DNA of 64,000 nt, from NCBI GenBank assembly GCA_016793095.1, contig JAEUJQ010000021.1:1-64000 (forward strand), written 5' to 3'. Source of the DNA: Myxococcaceae bacterium (lineage in GTDB: Bacteria > Myxococcota > Myxococcia > Myxococcales > Myxococcaceae). The translations under genes and the position numbers were made by a program. Positions within the stretch are counted from its first letter, which is position 1. Every line of letters starts with the position of its first letter. The notes under the pieces were generated by a model. The model ran no database searches and was not told the origin of the DNA. It was given only the letters and a program-made list of their open reading frames with translations. Positions 16,764 to 24,827 of this stretch are shown here, in pieces.

Positions 16764-17057
16764 CTACCGCAGCCGGGCGATGCGCTCGGCCCGGCTCACG
16801 ATGTCGGTGATGCGAACCCCGAACTTGTCGTTGATGACGACGGCCTCGCCGCGCGCCACCAGCCGGTCGTTGATGATGATGTCGAGCGGCTCGCCGGCCA
16901 CCTTGTCGAGCTCCACCACGCTGCCTGGCCCGAGGCTCAGCAGCTCGTTGATCGTCATGCGGGTGCGGCCGAGCTGCACCGTCACCTCGAGCGGAACGTC
17001 GAGCAACAGCTCGAAGCGCTGGTTCGATCGGGGTTCGTCGAGGGTCTGCGTTTCCAC
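16764..17057 (-). CDS. fliN: Flagellar motor switch protein FliN
   Basis: 97 aa, essentially one SpoA domain: VPLEVTVQLGRTRMTINELL followed by LGPGSVVELDKVAGEPLDI and VINDKFGVRITDI. FliN forms the lower C-ring with FliM and FliG and docks FliH for export. It is read after fliM (20-bp gap). Confidence 0.94.
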   Translation of the reverse strand: METQTLDEPRSNQRFELLLDVPLEVTVQLGRTRMTINELLSLGPGSVVELDKVAGEPLDIIINDRLVARGEAVVINDKFGVRITDIVSRAERIARLR

Positions 17058-17077
17058 GGGCGGTCCTTTCGATGAGG

Positions 17078-18124
17078 TCAGGCGGCTTTGTTGACGTAGC
17101 GGCTCGAGGGCCGGGGCGGGGCGGGGTCCGGCCGCGGCTCCTCAGCAGCCGGGGGGCCGAGGCCCTCGTCCAGCACGACCGCGTGGCTGCCGCCGACGAC
17201 GCGCGGCTGACCGAAGAGCTTGGGCCGGCCCTCGACCGAGACGGGCACCGGAGCGCCCTCGTCGGTGTCGAGGGTGATGACGTCGCCGACCCCGAGCTCG
17301 AGCACGCGCCGAACGCTCAGCCGCGTCTTGCCGAGCGCGACCGACACCTCGACGGGCACCTGGGCGAGCTCCGTCGCCAACCTCGCCGCGAAGCGGGAGT
17401 CGCTCACCGCGTTCACGCGCGGCGGGCTCGCGAGCAGCTTCTTCACGGGCTCGATGGCGGCGAAGGGAATGACGAGCTGCAGCCGCCCGGTCATCGCGCC
17501 GCTCACCTCGAAGGTGGTGAGGATGGCCGCCTCGTTGGGCGGGCCGATGATGGCGAGCCGCGGGTCGGACTCGAAGCGCAGCAGCTCGGGTGTCATGGGC
17601 AGCACGGGGGCCCAGGCGCGCGCCATGCCGTCGGTGAGCAGCGTCAGGAGCCGCTTGAGCACGAGCCGCTCGACGCTGGTGAGCTCGTGCCGCGCGTCAC
17701 CCACGTCATCGATCCGCACCTTGCGATCGCCCAGCGCGGCCGCGAGCAGCGCATCGCCGAGGCCCGGCTCGAGCACCACCAGCGCCAGGCCCTGCCCCGT
17801 CCCCAGCGCGATGACGCCGACGATGGTCGGGGGCGCGAGCAGCGAGTTGAAGTCCACCAGCTTGAGCAGCGTGGCAGGCGTCGACGCGAACTTGAGGTTG
17901 AGGCGGGTGCGCCCCGCGAGGCCCGTGCCGATCATCGAGGCGATCTGCTCGTTGATCGCGTCGAGCGTCGGCATCTGCCCGCGGATGATGCGGTCGCGGT
18001 TCGTGAGATCGTACGGCGCAGCGTTCGCAGCGCTGACGGCGCCGGGCGCGGGCTCCTCCGCCACCCGACCCTCCTTGATGGCGTCCATCAGGGCACTGAC
18101 TTCGTCGGCGTTCAGCGTGGCCAT
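17078..18124 (-). CDS. fliM: Flagellar motor switch protein FliM
   Basis: 348 aa. The N-terminal LNADEVSALM (4-13) corresponds to the CheY-P-binding peptide LSQxEIDALL. A middle CheC-like domain (about 45-235) and a C-terminal SpoA domain (VEVSVALGKTRLSVRRVLEL) follow. The extreme C-terminus (about 325-348) is Pro/Arg-rich and extends past the SpoA fold. Middle component of the C-ring that receives the chemotaxis signal; no chemotaxis genes are in this window. Confidence 0.95.
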   Translation of the reverse strand: MATLNADEVSALMDAIKEGRVAEEPAPGAVSAANAAPYDLTNRDRIIRGQMPTLDAINEQIASMIGTGLAGRTRLNLKFASTPATLLKLVDFNSLLAPPTIVGVIALGTGQGLALVVLEPGLGDALLAAALGDRKVRIDDVGDARHELTSVERLVLKRLLTLLTDGMARAWAPVLPMTPELLRFESDPRLAIIGPPNEAAILTTFEVSGAMTGRLQLVIPFAAIEPVKKLLASPPRVNAVSDSRFAARLATELAQVPVEVSVALGKTRLSVRRVLELGVGDVITLDTDEGAPVPVSVEGRPKLFGQPRVVGGSHAVVLDEGLGPPAAEEPRPDPAPPRPSSRYVNKAA

Positions 18125-18142
18125 GGTGTCGGTTCCCGTTCG

Positions 18143-18679
18143 CTACTGGATGACGATGTCGGTGACGAAGACGCCGCGCACCGGTGAGCCCGGGATCGCC
18201 TGGGCGAGCTTGTTGAGCAGGTCCTTCTTGGTGCGCTCGATGCCCTCGGAGCCGCGCAGGTCCTCCATCGTGCAGTCCGAGAGGTACGAGATGAACAGCT
18301 CGCGGATCTTCGGCATGTGCGCGGTCAGCTTGTCCTTGTCGAGCTCGACGCCGACCTCGAGCTCGAACGAGAGGCGCGCGTAGCGCTCGGCCTCGGGGTT
18401 CCTGAGGTGAACGACGAACTCGGGCAGCTTGACGGTCGGCCCCATGCCGATCGGCGCGACCGGGCCGTGCTCTCCACCGGCCGGAGCTGCGGCGGGCGGC
18501 TCGTGGCTCGCGGCGGCGGGGGTTGGCATCAGGAACAGCTTCGCCAGCACGCCCACCAGCAGGAGGCTGTTGAGCCCCAGCACGATGGGCACCAGCTTCG
18601 AGGGCTTCGGGCTCAGGCCGGCAGCCTCGAGGTCGGAGGCGCCGGGGGCAGCAGGGGCAGGGGCGGCAGCGTCACTCAT
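18143..18679 (-). CDS. fliL: Flagellar basal body-associated protein FliL
   Basis: 178 aa. Ala/Pro-rich cytoplasmic N-terminus, one transmembrane helix (about 30-50), a Pro/Ala/Gly linker, then the periplasmic FliL domain (LPEFVVHLRNPEAERYARL to the end). It supports stator function around the rod. I chose the ATG at 18679, preceded by GAGGTGA; an ATG 48 bases upstream would overlap the promoter candidate at 18710-18725. Confidence 0.9.
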   Translation of the reverse strand: MSDAAAPAPAAPGASDLEAAGLSPKPSKLVPIVLGLNSLLLVGVLAKLFLMPTPAAASHEPPAAAPAGGEHGPVAPIGMGPTVKLPEFVVHLRNPEAERYARLSFELEVGVELDKDKLTAHMPKIRELFISYLSDCTMEDLRGSEGIERTKKDLLNKLAQAIPGSPVRGVFVTDIVIQ

Positions 18680-18709
18680 TCGGTCACCTCGATCACGGGT
18701 GGGAGCCTG

Positions 18710-18725
18710 AGCAACGGCCATGCCC
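18710..18725 (-). promoter_or_regulatory. Sigma-54 promoter candidate for fliL-fliM-fliN
   Basis: GGGCATGGCCGTTGCT on the minus strand: -12 TTGCT is perfect and GG/GC spacing is correct; the -24 box differs at two positions. Predicted leader is about 20 nt and includes the fliL ribosome-binding site. Confidence 0.55.
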
Positions 18726-18811
18726 ACGATGACTCGAGGCGTTTCAGAGACTTCCGCGGTGCCATCGGGTTGACGCCGACCCGGCCCGCCGCCACGGGGA
18801 TGACGGCAGCC

Positions 18812-19582
18812 CTACTTCGCGACGGTGGACGAGATGTCGGACGAGTAGAAGTCGACGACCATCTCGACGCGGCGGTTCATCTCGCGGTGCTCGGGCGTGT
18901 CGTTGGGCACGAGCGGGTGGGCTGACGACATGCCGGCGGCGGTGAGGAGCTCGGCTGGCATCTGGTGGCCCTCCTCGAGGAAGGCGGTCACGGTGGACGC
19001 GCGCGCCGCCGAGAGCTCCCAGTTGTTGCGGAAGCGGGAAGCGACGCCCGACGCGTCGGTGTGCGCCTCGACGCGTACGGGTCGCTTCATCTGTTTGAGC
19101 TCCGACGCGATGGCGTCGAGCACGGGGATCATCTCGGGCCTCAGCGCCGCCTGGGCCGGGTCGAAGAAAGACGTCGCCGACAAGCGGATGGTGAGCTTGC
19201 CGTTGGCGAGCTCGACCGCCACCGACTGGGTGGCCTTCCGCTCCTGCAGGTACGCCTTGATCTTCTTCTCGATGCGGCGCTTCACCGCCTCGATCTGCTT
19301 GAGCGCCTCGGGAGCCGCCGTCGCGCGACCGGAGCCGCCAGCTGCGGCGACCATGCCCGCGGGCGGCCCCTGGAAGATGGGGAGCTCACCGACGCCGCCG
19401 GAGCCTGAGAAGTGCAACGCCCAGCGGATCGACTGCGAGGCCTGCACCACCCGCTTCTGATCGACGCGGCTGACCGAGTACATCACGACGAAGAACGCGA
19501 AGAGCAGCGTGATGAAGTCGGCGTAGCTCACGAGCCATCGTTCATGGTTCTCATGCTCTTCATGTTTGTGTTTCTTCGCCAT
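18812..19582 (-). CDS. motB: Flagellar stator protein MotB
   Basis: 256 aa. Basic N-terminus, one transmembrane helix with the essential proton-binding aspartate D22 in SYADFITLLFAFF, then a periplasmic OmpA-like peptidoglycan-binding domain (VRVEAHTDASG at about 169-179, ending NRRVEMVVDF). It pairs with MotA, whose gene is 2.5 kb away (22068-22841) instead of adjacent. The start lies 23 bp inside the end of the diguanylate cyclase gene and follows GAGGGTGG. Confidence 0.94.
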   Translation of the reverse strand: MAKKHKHEEHENHERWLVSYADFITLLFAFFVVMYSVSRVDQKRVVQASQSIRWALHFSGSGGVGELPIFQGPPAGMVAAAGGSGRATAAPEALKQIEAVKRRIEKKIKAYLQERKATQSVAVELANGKLTIRLSATSFFDPAQAALRPEMIPVLDAIASELKQMKRPVRVEAHTDASGVASRFRNNWELSAARASTVTAFLEEGHQMPAELLTAAGMSSAHPLVPNDTPEHREMNRRVEMVVDFYSSDISSTVAK

Positions 19583-20213
19583 GCACCACCCTCATCGACA
19601 CGGCGGAGCGCGCGTACTCAGGCCCACATGCCTTGCGACGACGCTTCAGCTCGTACATCTGCCGGTCGGCGTGGGTGATGAGCTCTTCGCAGGTTCGCCC
19701 GTCGACGGCGTACGAGGCCGCCCCGATGGACGCCACCACCGGGAACCCGCAGTCAGCGACCGCCAGGCGGCGCTCCAGGCGGGCCAACGCCGAGCCGAGG
19801 TTCGCGCGGGTGGCGTCGGGGAGGATGACCATGAACTCGTCTCCGCCCGTGCGGCACACCACGTCGTGCTCGCGGAAGGTCTCCACGAGCGCCGAGGCGA
19901 CGCTGCGCAGCACGAGATCGCCAACCTGGTGTCCCCGCGTGTCGTTGATCAGCTTGAAGTCGTCGAGGTCCACCACGAGCAGCGAGAAGCAGCCCTTCGC
20001 CCGCCGCGCGCGCGAGAGCTCCTCGGACAGCCGCTGCTCGAAGGCCCGGCGGTTGTGCAGCCCGGTGAGCGGGTCCCGATAGGCCAACGATCGCAGCGTC
20101 TCGAGCTCAGCGGTGGCCTCGGCCAGCGCCCGCTCGAGGCTCCTCACGCGCCTGAACGGATCTCCCAGCAGCCGTGCGCGCGTCATCGTCCGCATCACCC
20201 TGGCTCGTCTCAC
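19560..20213 (-). CDS. Diguanylate cyclase (GGDEF)
   Basis: 217 aa from a GTG with AGGGGG 6 bases upstream; ATG codons at 20195 and 20186 are alternatives. A short coiled coil (about 15-40) leads into a GGDEF domain with YRDPLTGLHNRR, active-site GGDEF (123-127) and the product-inhibition site RxxD five residues before it (REHD). It should make c-di-GMP and carries no sensor domain. It overlaps motB by 23 bp, so the two are probably co-translated. The much longer frame reaching 21833 upstream is antisense to other genes and was rejected. Confidence 0.9.
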   Translation of the reverse strand: MRRARVMRTMTRARLLGDPFRRVRSLERALAEATAELETLRSLAYRDPLTGLHNRRAFEQRLSEELSRARRAKGCFSLLVVDLDDFKLINDTRGHQVGDLVLRSVASALVETFREHDVVCRTGGDEFMVILPDATRANLGSALARLERRLAVADCGFPVVASIGAASYAVDGRTCEELITHADRQMYELKRRRKACGPEYARSAVSMRVVHGEETQT

Positions 20214-20258
20214 GTTCGACCCCCTGTCGAATGAGGCATCGACACGCTCGAGCGGTTT

Positions 20259-20274
20259 CGCAACCGGCGTGCCG
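20259..20274 (-). promoter_or_regulatory. Sigma-54 promoter of the diguanylate cyclase-motB pair
   Basis: CGGCACGCCGGTTGCG on the minus strand: -24 cGGCAC and -12 TTGC with a five-base spacer. It sits 45 bases upstream of the GTG start, giving a leader of about 35 nt that contains the AGGGGG ribosome-binding site. Confidence 0.6.
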
Positions 20275-20435
20275 GGCGCACTGTCACCGACCTGACGAGG
20301 CGAGGTGGGGGCTGATCGACCCACCCGGGCGGGGTTGACCCAGCGACCGGCCCCGAGAAGCCCCTGATCGGGCATCGCAATCAGCCTGAGCAAAGGGCTT
20401 GCACAGCCAGGCCTGTCGACTGGGAGGTCGTGCGG

Positions 20436-21389
20436 ATGACCAGGGCGGAGAGACTCATCTCCATCGGCGGCGGAAAGGGTGGCGTGGGCAAGAGTGTGCT
20501 CGCGGGCAACCTCGCCACGGCCCTGGCGCAGTCGGGCAAGCGCACGGTGCTGGTGGACGCCGATCTCGGCGCCCCCAACCTCCACACGATGTTCGGCATC
20601 GACAAGGCCGGCCCCACGCTGCAGTCCTTCATCGATCACGAGGTCGAGTCGCTCGACGAGGCGCGGGTGGAGACGTCGGTTCGTGGCCTGACGCTCGTGC
20701 GAGGGACCTCGGCCATCATCGGGGCGGCGAACATCGGCTTTCAGCAGAAGCAGCGCCTGCTTCGGCACCTCTGCGCACTGCAGGCCGACGTGGTGGTGGT
20801 GGACGTCGGCGCTGGCACCGGGTTCAACCAGCTCGATCTGTTCGACGTCGCTGATCAGAAGGTCGTGGTGATGACGCCGCAGCTCACGTCGATTCACAAC
20901 GCGTACGCGTTCGTGAAGGGCGCGGTCTTCCGCATCGCCGACCGCATCCTGAAGGCCCACGGCTTCGAGAAGGTGCTCGACGAGCGGGGCCACGAGGGTG
21001 AGACCGCGAGCCTGAAGCACCTGCTGCGCGACGTCATCGGGTGCTCGCCGAAGGTCGAGGCCGAGCTGCGCGAGACGCTCGAGCAGTTCCGGCTGAAGCT
21101 CTTCGGCAACCAGGTCTTCGACGTTCGCGAGGCCGGCATCTTCCGGGCGGTGGGGAAGATGATGGGCGACTTCCTGTCGGTGCCGGCGCCGTTGATCGGG
21201 TACGCGAGGGCGAGCCGCGCGGTGCACGAGTCGGTCAACCGCCGACAGCCCCTCCTGGCCGCGCTGCACAACGACGAGACGGGCCGCGCGTTCCGCGAGG
21301 TCGCCGCGGTGCTGCTCGCCGAGCCCATTCGACGCGGCACGTGGCCTGCACTGTTGCCGGACGCGCTTCAGGAGACGGCGGCTGCGTGA
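20436..21389 (+). CDS. MinD/ParA-family ATPase (FlhG paralogue)
   Basis: 317 aa from the ATG at 20436, 8 bases after GGGAGG; an in-frame GTG at 20430 is too close to that site. Deviant Walker A GGGKGGVGKS (11-20), VDADLGAPNLH switch and Walker B VVVDVGAGT. It resembles FlhG but lacks the N-terminal FlhF-activating motif and has about 30 extra C-terminal residues. It is on the plus strand with fliJ, inside an otherwise minus-strand flagellar block. A role in placing motility or division machinery is plausible but unproved. Confidence 0.8.
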   Translation: MTRAERLISIGGGKGGVGKSVLAGNLATALAQSGKRTVLVDADLGAPNLHTMFGIDKAGPTLQSFIDHEVESLDEARVETSVRGLTLVRGTSAIIGAANIGFQQKQRLLRHLCALQADVVVVDVGAGTGFNQLDLFDVADQKVVVMTPQLTSIHNAYAFVKGAVFRIADRILKAHGFEKVLDERGHEGETASLKHLLRDVIGCSPKVEAELRETLEQFRLKLFGNQVFDVREAGIFRAVGKMMGDFLSVPAPLIGYARASRAVHESVNRRQPLLAALHNDETGRAFREVAAVLLAEPIRRGTWPALLPDALQETAAA

Positions 21390-21402
21390 CGAGGAGAGAG
21401 TG

Positions 21403-21813
21403 ATGGTGCCCGTTCGGCTCGACGTGGTGGTGAAGGTGAAGCAGCGGGAGCAGGACCGCCGACTCGAGCGATTCTCGAACGATCTGCGCCAGGTCGAGGC
21501 CGCGAAGGAGGCGCTGCAGCAGGCCCAGCACGCGGCGAACACCGACAATCGCGTGACGGGCCTCGCGGCCGTGTGGAGCCTGGAAGAGGCCGCGCGCCAA
21601 CGCGCTGTCGCGCAGGTGCAGAGCGCGAAGGCCCGCCTGGACGAGGCCTCGAAGGCCGCCGAGACGTCTCGCGGCGAGTGGGCGAAGGCACGCAACAGCG
21701 CTGAAGCGGTTCGCCGGGTCGCGGACGCTCGCCGTGACGAGGTGGTGCGCGAGCTGAACCGGAAAGAGACGCGCGCCCTCGACGAGCTCGCCCTGCTGCG
21801 CCGACACGGCTGA
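21403..21813 (+). CDS. fliJ: FliJ-like export chaperone
   Basis: 136 aa, almost entirely coiled coil (Gln/Arg/Ala/Glu-rich), with the N-terminal pattern RLDVVVKVKQREQDRRLERF seen in FliJ proteins. FliJ is the stalk of the FliI ATPase and recycles chaperones. The ATG at 21403 follows GAGGAGAG. It is 13 bp downstream of the MinD-like gene and well separated from fliI and fliH, its usual neighbours. Confidence 0.7.
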   Translation: MVPVRLDVVVKVKQREQDRRLERFSNDLRQVEAAKEALQQAQHAANTDNRVTGLAAVWSLEEAARQRAVAQVQSAKARLDEASKAAETSRGEWAKARNSAEAVRRVADARRDEVVRELNRKETRALDELALLRRHG

Positions 21814-22067
21814 GCGGCCCGCCCTTCCATCACGGCCCCCTTCTCGTTCGAGCCCGCCGTCGCGCTCCTGGCGACCGGCCGAGGCTGGTTTCCTGGTGCG
21901 GTGTCTTCTTCGCTGCAGCGGACCCTTCCTGTCGCGCCCCCATGCGTCGGCGTCAGGGCCCGGGTCGGCGTGCTCGGGGAGGCGCTCTCCGCCGGGCAGG
22001 TCTGGCCACCACGCTGGCCCTCACGCCCGCCACACCACGCCCTCGAAGCGGGGCGCTGCCTCGTCGC

Positions 22068-22841
22068 CTAGGCGGCCTTCTTCTCGCCGTGGCTGTCGCC
22101 ATGGCCGCTGAGCGCCTTGAGCTTCTCCTCGAGCACGCGCGGGTTGAGGCCTTCCTGGATGGACAGCACCCCCTCGGCGATGAGCGTCTTGCGCTCCTTC
22201 TCGAGGGCGATGCGGCGCTTGATCTTGTTCGCCATGGGCAGGAACAGCAGGTTCGCCGCGCCGACGCCGTAGACGGTGGCGACGAAGGCGACGGCGATGC
22301 CGGGGCCGATGGCGTCGGGGTTCGAGAGGTTCTCCATCACGTGGATGAGGCCGAGCACGGCGCCGAGGATGCCGACGGTGGGCGCGAAGCCGCCGGCTGA
22401 CTCGTACACCTTCGCCCCCACGGTGTTCTCCTCGGCCTCGGCCTCGATCTGCCCCTCGAGCGCCGAGCGGGCCACCGCCGCATCGACGCCGTCCACCACG
22501 AAGCCCACCGCCCGCTTGAGGAAGGGGTCGCTGATCGACGCCAGCTTGCCCTCCAGCGCGAGCACACCGTCACGCCGGGCGATGGCCGCCATCTCGACCA
22601 ACTGGGCGACCAGGCCTCCGATGTCGATCTTCTCCTCCTTGAACACGGACTTGCCCAGCTTCAGCCCGCGCACGAAGTCGGCCTTCGGGAAGGCCACCAT
22701 GACGGCGCCGATGGTGCCGCCGATCACGATGATGAAGGCCGTCAACTGCATGAGCGAGCCTGCGTGGCCGCCTTCGAGCGCCTGGCCGCCGAGGATGGCG
22801 ACGATGGCGAGCGCGATTCCGCCGATTGAGAGGATGTCCAT
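22068..22841 (-). CDS. motA: Flagellar stator protein MotA
   Basis: 257 aa with four transmembrane segments and a large cytoplasmic loop. The C-terminal pore segment GGFAPTVGILGAVLGLIHVM and VAFVATVYGVGAANLLFLP are characteristic. The His/Lys-rich tail (SGHGDSHGEKK) is unusual. It is the last gene of the flgB-to-motA minus-strand operon, 3 bp after flbD. A 254-bp stretch (21814-22067) with no recognisable feature separates it from the convergent fliJ. Confidence 0.95.
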   Translation of the reverse strand: MDILSIGGIALAIVAILGGQALEGGHAGSLMQLTAFIIVIGGTIGAVMVAFPKADFVRGLKLGKSVFKEEKIDIGGLVAQLVEMAAIARRDGVLALEGKLASISDPFLKRAVGFVVDGVDAAVARSALEGQIEAEAEENTVGAKVYESAGGFAPTVGILGAVLGLIHVMENLSNPDAIGPGIAVAFVATVYGVGAANLLFLPMANKIKRRIALEKERKTLIAEGVLSIQEGLNPRVLEEKLKALSGHGDSHGEKKAA

Positions 22842-22844
22842 GAC

Positions 22845-23060
22845 TCAGCGCTCCCTGTTCCCGGGCACCACCTGAAGCCCCGTCGCCAGGCGGCGGCGGA
22901 ACTGCACGGTGCGGTTGATGATCTCCTCCACCGGCTCCTTCACCACCATGCGCACGCCGTTCGTGAAGGTGAGGACGGTGTCGGGCGTGTCCTCCACGAT
23001 GAGGACGAGGTCGGTGTTCACCACCGTCTCCTTGCCGTCGAGCTTCGTGACGCGAATCAT
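22845..23060 (-). CDS. flbD: FlbD/SwrD-family protein
   Basis: 71 aa, the normal size. Starts MIRVTKLDGKE, followed by NTDLVLIVEDTPDTVLTFTNG and VKEPVEEIINR, the family pattern. SwrD raises stator torque in Bacillus; here the gene directly precedes motA, which fits a stator-related role. This small protein is not the Caulobacter transcription factor also called FlbD. Confidence 0.88.
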   Translation of the reverse strand: MIRVTKLDGKETVVNTDLVLIVEDTPDTVLTFTNGVRMVVKEPVEEIINRTVQFRRRLATGLQVVPGNRER

Positions 23061-23077
23061 GGTGTCCTCCTGCCGTG

Positions 23078-23869
23078 TCAGACCTTCACGTCGATGCGAC
23101 CCTCGTGCCGGCGCGTGGGCGTCGGCGCGGTGACAGAGCTGCGTGGGGCTTCTGGCCGTCCTTCGGGCTCGAAGGGCTCAGGCTGCGACCGATCCGGCGC
23201 GTCGTGGCCCTGCCCCAGCGAGAACTCGCCGAGCGACAGGCCCTGGCTCGACAGCACCTCACGGAGCGCAGGGGCGTTCTCGACGACGAGCGGTGACGCG
23301 GGGCCCTCGACGCGCAGATCGGCGCGGTTCTCGTGCACGCGCACCTCGAGGTTGAGCGCGCCGGCCGCTTCGGTCTCGAGCGCCACCCGCACCACCTGAG
23401 CCTGCACGTCGAGCGTCAGTGAGGCGTCGTGGAGCGCGAGCTCCAGCAGCGCGTTCGCCGGGTCCACGGGCCTCGCGACCGACGCTGGCGTGGCCTCACC
23501 CGCGACCGTGACGGCCTGTGTCGTCGGAGCCGCGATTCGCTCGGGCACCATGAACGTGGGCCCCGGCTCGGTCTGCCGGTTCGCCTCGCGGCGGGAGTGC
23601 GGCTCGGGCTCCAGGGCGCGGCGGTCGGGCTTCCTCGCCGACGCCTCGCCGCCGGGGCTCTTCAGCTGGGTGGCGTGAGCCTCCTTCGCCGCCCCCTTGA
23701 GCGAAGCACCGTCGAGCAACGGTGGCCGCAGCGGGATCACCTGCGCGCGCTGGGCCGCCTCGAAGGCCTCGTCGAACGCAGGGCTCGAGCCCCTGCCCTG
23801 CTTGCCCTCAGGACGCTTCGACGGCGACCGCTTGAGGAACGACAGCTGGGTGGACTGGGCGCGTTTCAT
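23078..23869 (-). CDS. fliK: FliK-like hook-length control protein
   Basis: 263 aa. The N-terminal two-thirds are polar, Pro/Ala/Arg-rich and disordered, as in FliK rulers. The C-terminal region (about 165-225) contains an Flg_hook-type fold: LNLEVRVHENRADLRVEG, then LREVLSSQGLSLGEFSL. It ends with a basic, Pro-rich tail. FliK measures the hook and triggers the FlhB switch. Shorter than enteric FliK (about 400 aa). It lies between the MotE-like gene and flbD. Confidence 0.78.
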   Translation of the reverse strand: MKRAQSTQLSFLKRSPSKRPEGKQGRGSSPAFDEAFEAAQRAQVIPLRPPLLDGASLKGAAKEAHATQLKSPGGEASARKPDRRALEPEPHSRREANRQTEPGPTFMVPERIAAPTTQAVTVAGEATPASVARPVDPANALLELALHDASLTLDVQAQVVRVALETEAAGALNLEVRVHENRADLRVEGPASPLVVENAPALREVLSSQGLSLGEFSLGQGHDAPDRSQPEPFEPEGRPEAPRSSVTAPTPTRRHEGRIDVKV

Positions 23870-23879
23870 CGTGGCCTCC

Positions 23880-24827
23880 TCACTTCTTCTTCTTCGGCTC
23901 GGCGACCGGCGGCAGCGCGGCGATCGAGGCCACCAGATCTGCGGCGACGTCGGCCTTCACGTTGGCGAGCACCGCGCCCGAGTCCTTCGGGCTCATCTGC
24001 TGCAGCACCTGCGCGGCGAGCCGGGGCTCCATGCGGCTCACCAGCTGCGCCGCCTGGGCCGGCTTCATCGCCTTCATCGTCTTCGCGAGGCTCACGACGT
24101 TGGTGCCGACGACGGGGCCGCTCGGGGCGCGCGGGGCCGCTCCGTACCCACCCGGCGCCGGCCGCACGCCCTTCGACTCCTCGATCAACGCCTCGAGGCG
24201 CAGCGTCTCCTCCTTGAGCTGCTCGCGCGCCCGGCCGATCTCCGCGGCGGTCTCTTCGAGCTTCGCCCGCTCGGCTGCGAGCGCCTTGCGCTCCTCTTCG
24301 AGCTTCGCCTGGGCGGCCTTCTTCGCCACCGCCGACTTGCGCAGCTCCTCGCAGAGCGCGTTGGTGGTGATGGAGGGCGGTGGAGCGACCTCGGCGCGCG
24401 GCTCGACGCCGCCATCGGCAGCGCCTGCGGACGCGTGGCGTTCCTGGGGCTTCGCGTCGGGCGTTCCGTGCTGCTCGGGGTTCCCGTGTGCGCCCTTGAG
24501 CGGATCGACCGCAGCGCTCGCCTTGTTGTTCGCGGCCTTCTCGCTCGCGGCCTTGTCGCTGTCAGCCTTGTCTGCGGCAGCTTTGTCCCCGGCTTTGCTG
24601 CTCCCGGCCCTGGCGCTCCCGCTCTTCTCGCTCGCCGCCTTGTCAGCCGCGGCCTTGTCGGCGGCGGCCTTCGCAGCGGCCTCTTTCGCCGCGGCGTCCT
24701 TCGCGTTGCCGTGCCCCAGCTCCTTCCCCTTCGGCACGTCGATGACGGGCTCGTCTGGGTGCTTCGGGGGAATGGGGGGCGTCGGATCGTCGATGGCGAG
24801 GACGAGGACGACGAAGGCGCTAAGCAT
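23880..24827 (-). CDS. MotE-like protein with Ala/Lys/Asp repeats
   Basis: 315 aa. N-terminal hydrophobic anchor (1-11), then a region of AAADKAA/ASEK-type repeats (about 43-107), a coiled coil (158-215), and a C-terminal MgtE_N-like helical domain (MKPAQAAQLVSRMEPRLAAQ, QMSPKDSGAVLANV) as in MotE/FliG-N-like proteins. In other bacteria MotE stabilises a stator component. Its place between fliI and fliK supports a flagellar role. It overlaps fliI by 8 bp. Confidence 0.7.
   Translation of the reverse strand: MLSAFVVLVLAIDDPTPPIPPKHPDEPVIDVPKGKELGHGNAKDAAAKEAAAKAAADKAAADKAASEKSGSARAGSSKAGDKAAADKADSDKAASEKAANNKASAAVDPLKGAHGNPEQHGTPDAKPQERHASAGAADGGVEPRAEVAPPPSITTNALCEELRKSAVAKKAAQAKLEEERKALAAERAKLEETAAEIGRAREQLKEETLRLEALIEESKGVRPAPGGYGAAPRAPSGPVVGTNVVSLAKTMKAMKPAQAAQLVSRMEPRLAAQVLQQMSPKDSGAVLANVKADVAADLVASIAALPPVAEPKKKK
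24507..24701 (-). repeat. Low-complexity repeat inside the MotE-like gene
   Basis: Imperfect repeats of a 12-15 bp unit (gcggccttgtc on the plus strand) encoding AADKAA/ASEKAA-like peptides. Such tracts can expand or contract by slippage. The peptide is expected to form a long alanine-rich helix or spacer. Confidence 0.6.

Noticed and set aside
20214-21833. Upstream extension of the diguanylate cyclase frame to 757 codons
   Set aside because: The added part is antisense to the MinD-like ATPase and fliJ; a GTG with a good ribosome-binding site at 20213 explains the real gene.
24507-24701. Regular repeats considered as a CRISPR array
   Set aside because: Units are short, imperfect, in frame within a protein gene and have no unique spacers.
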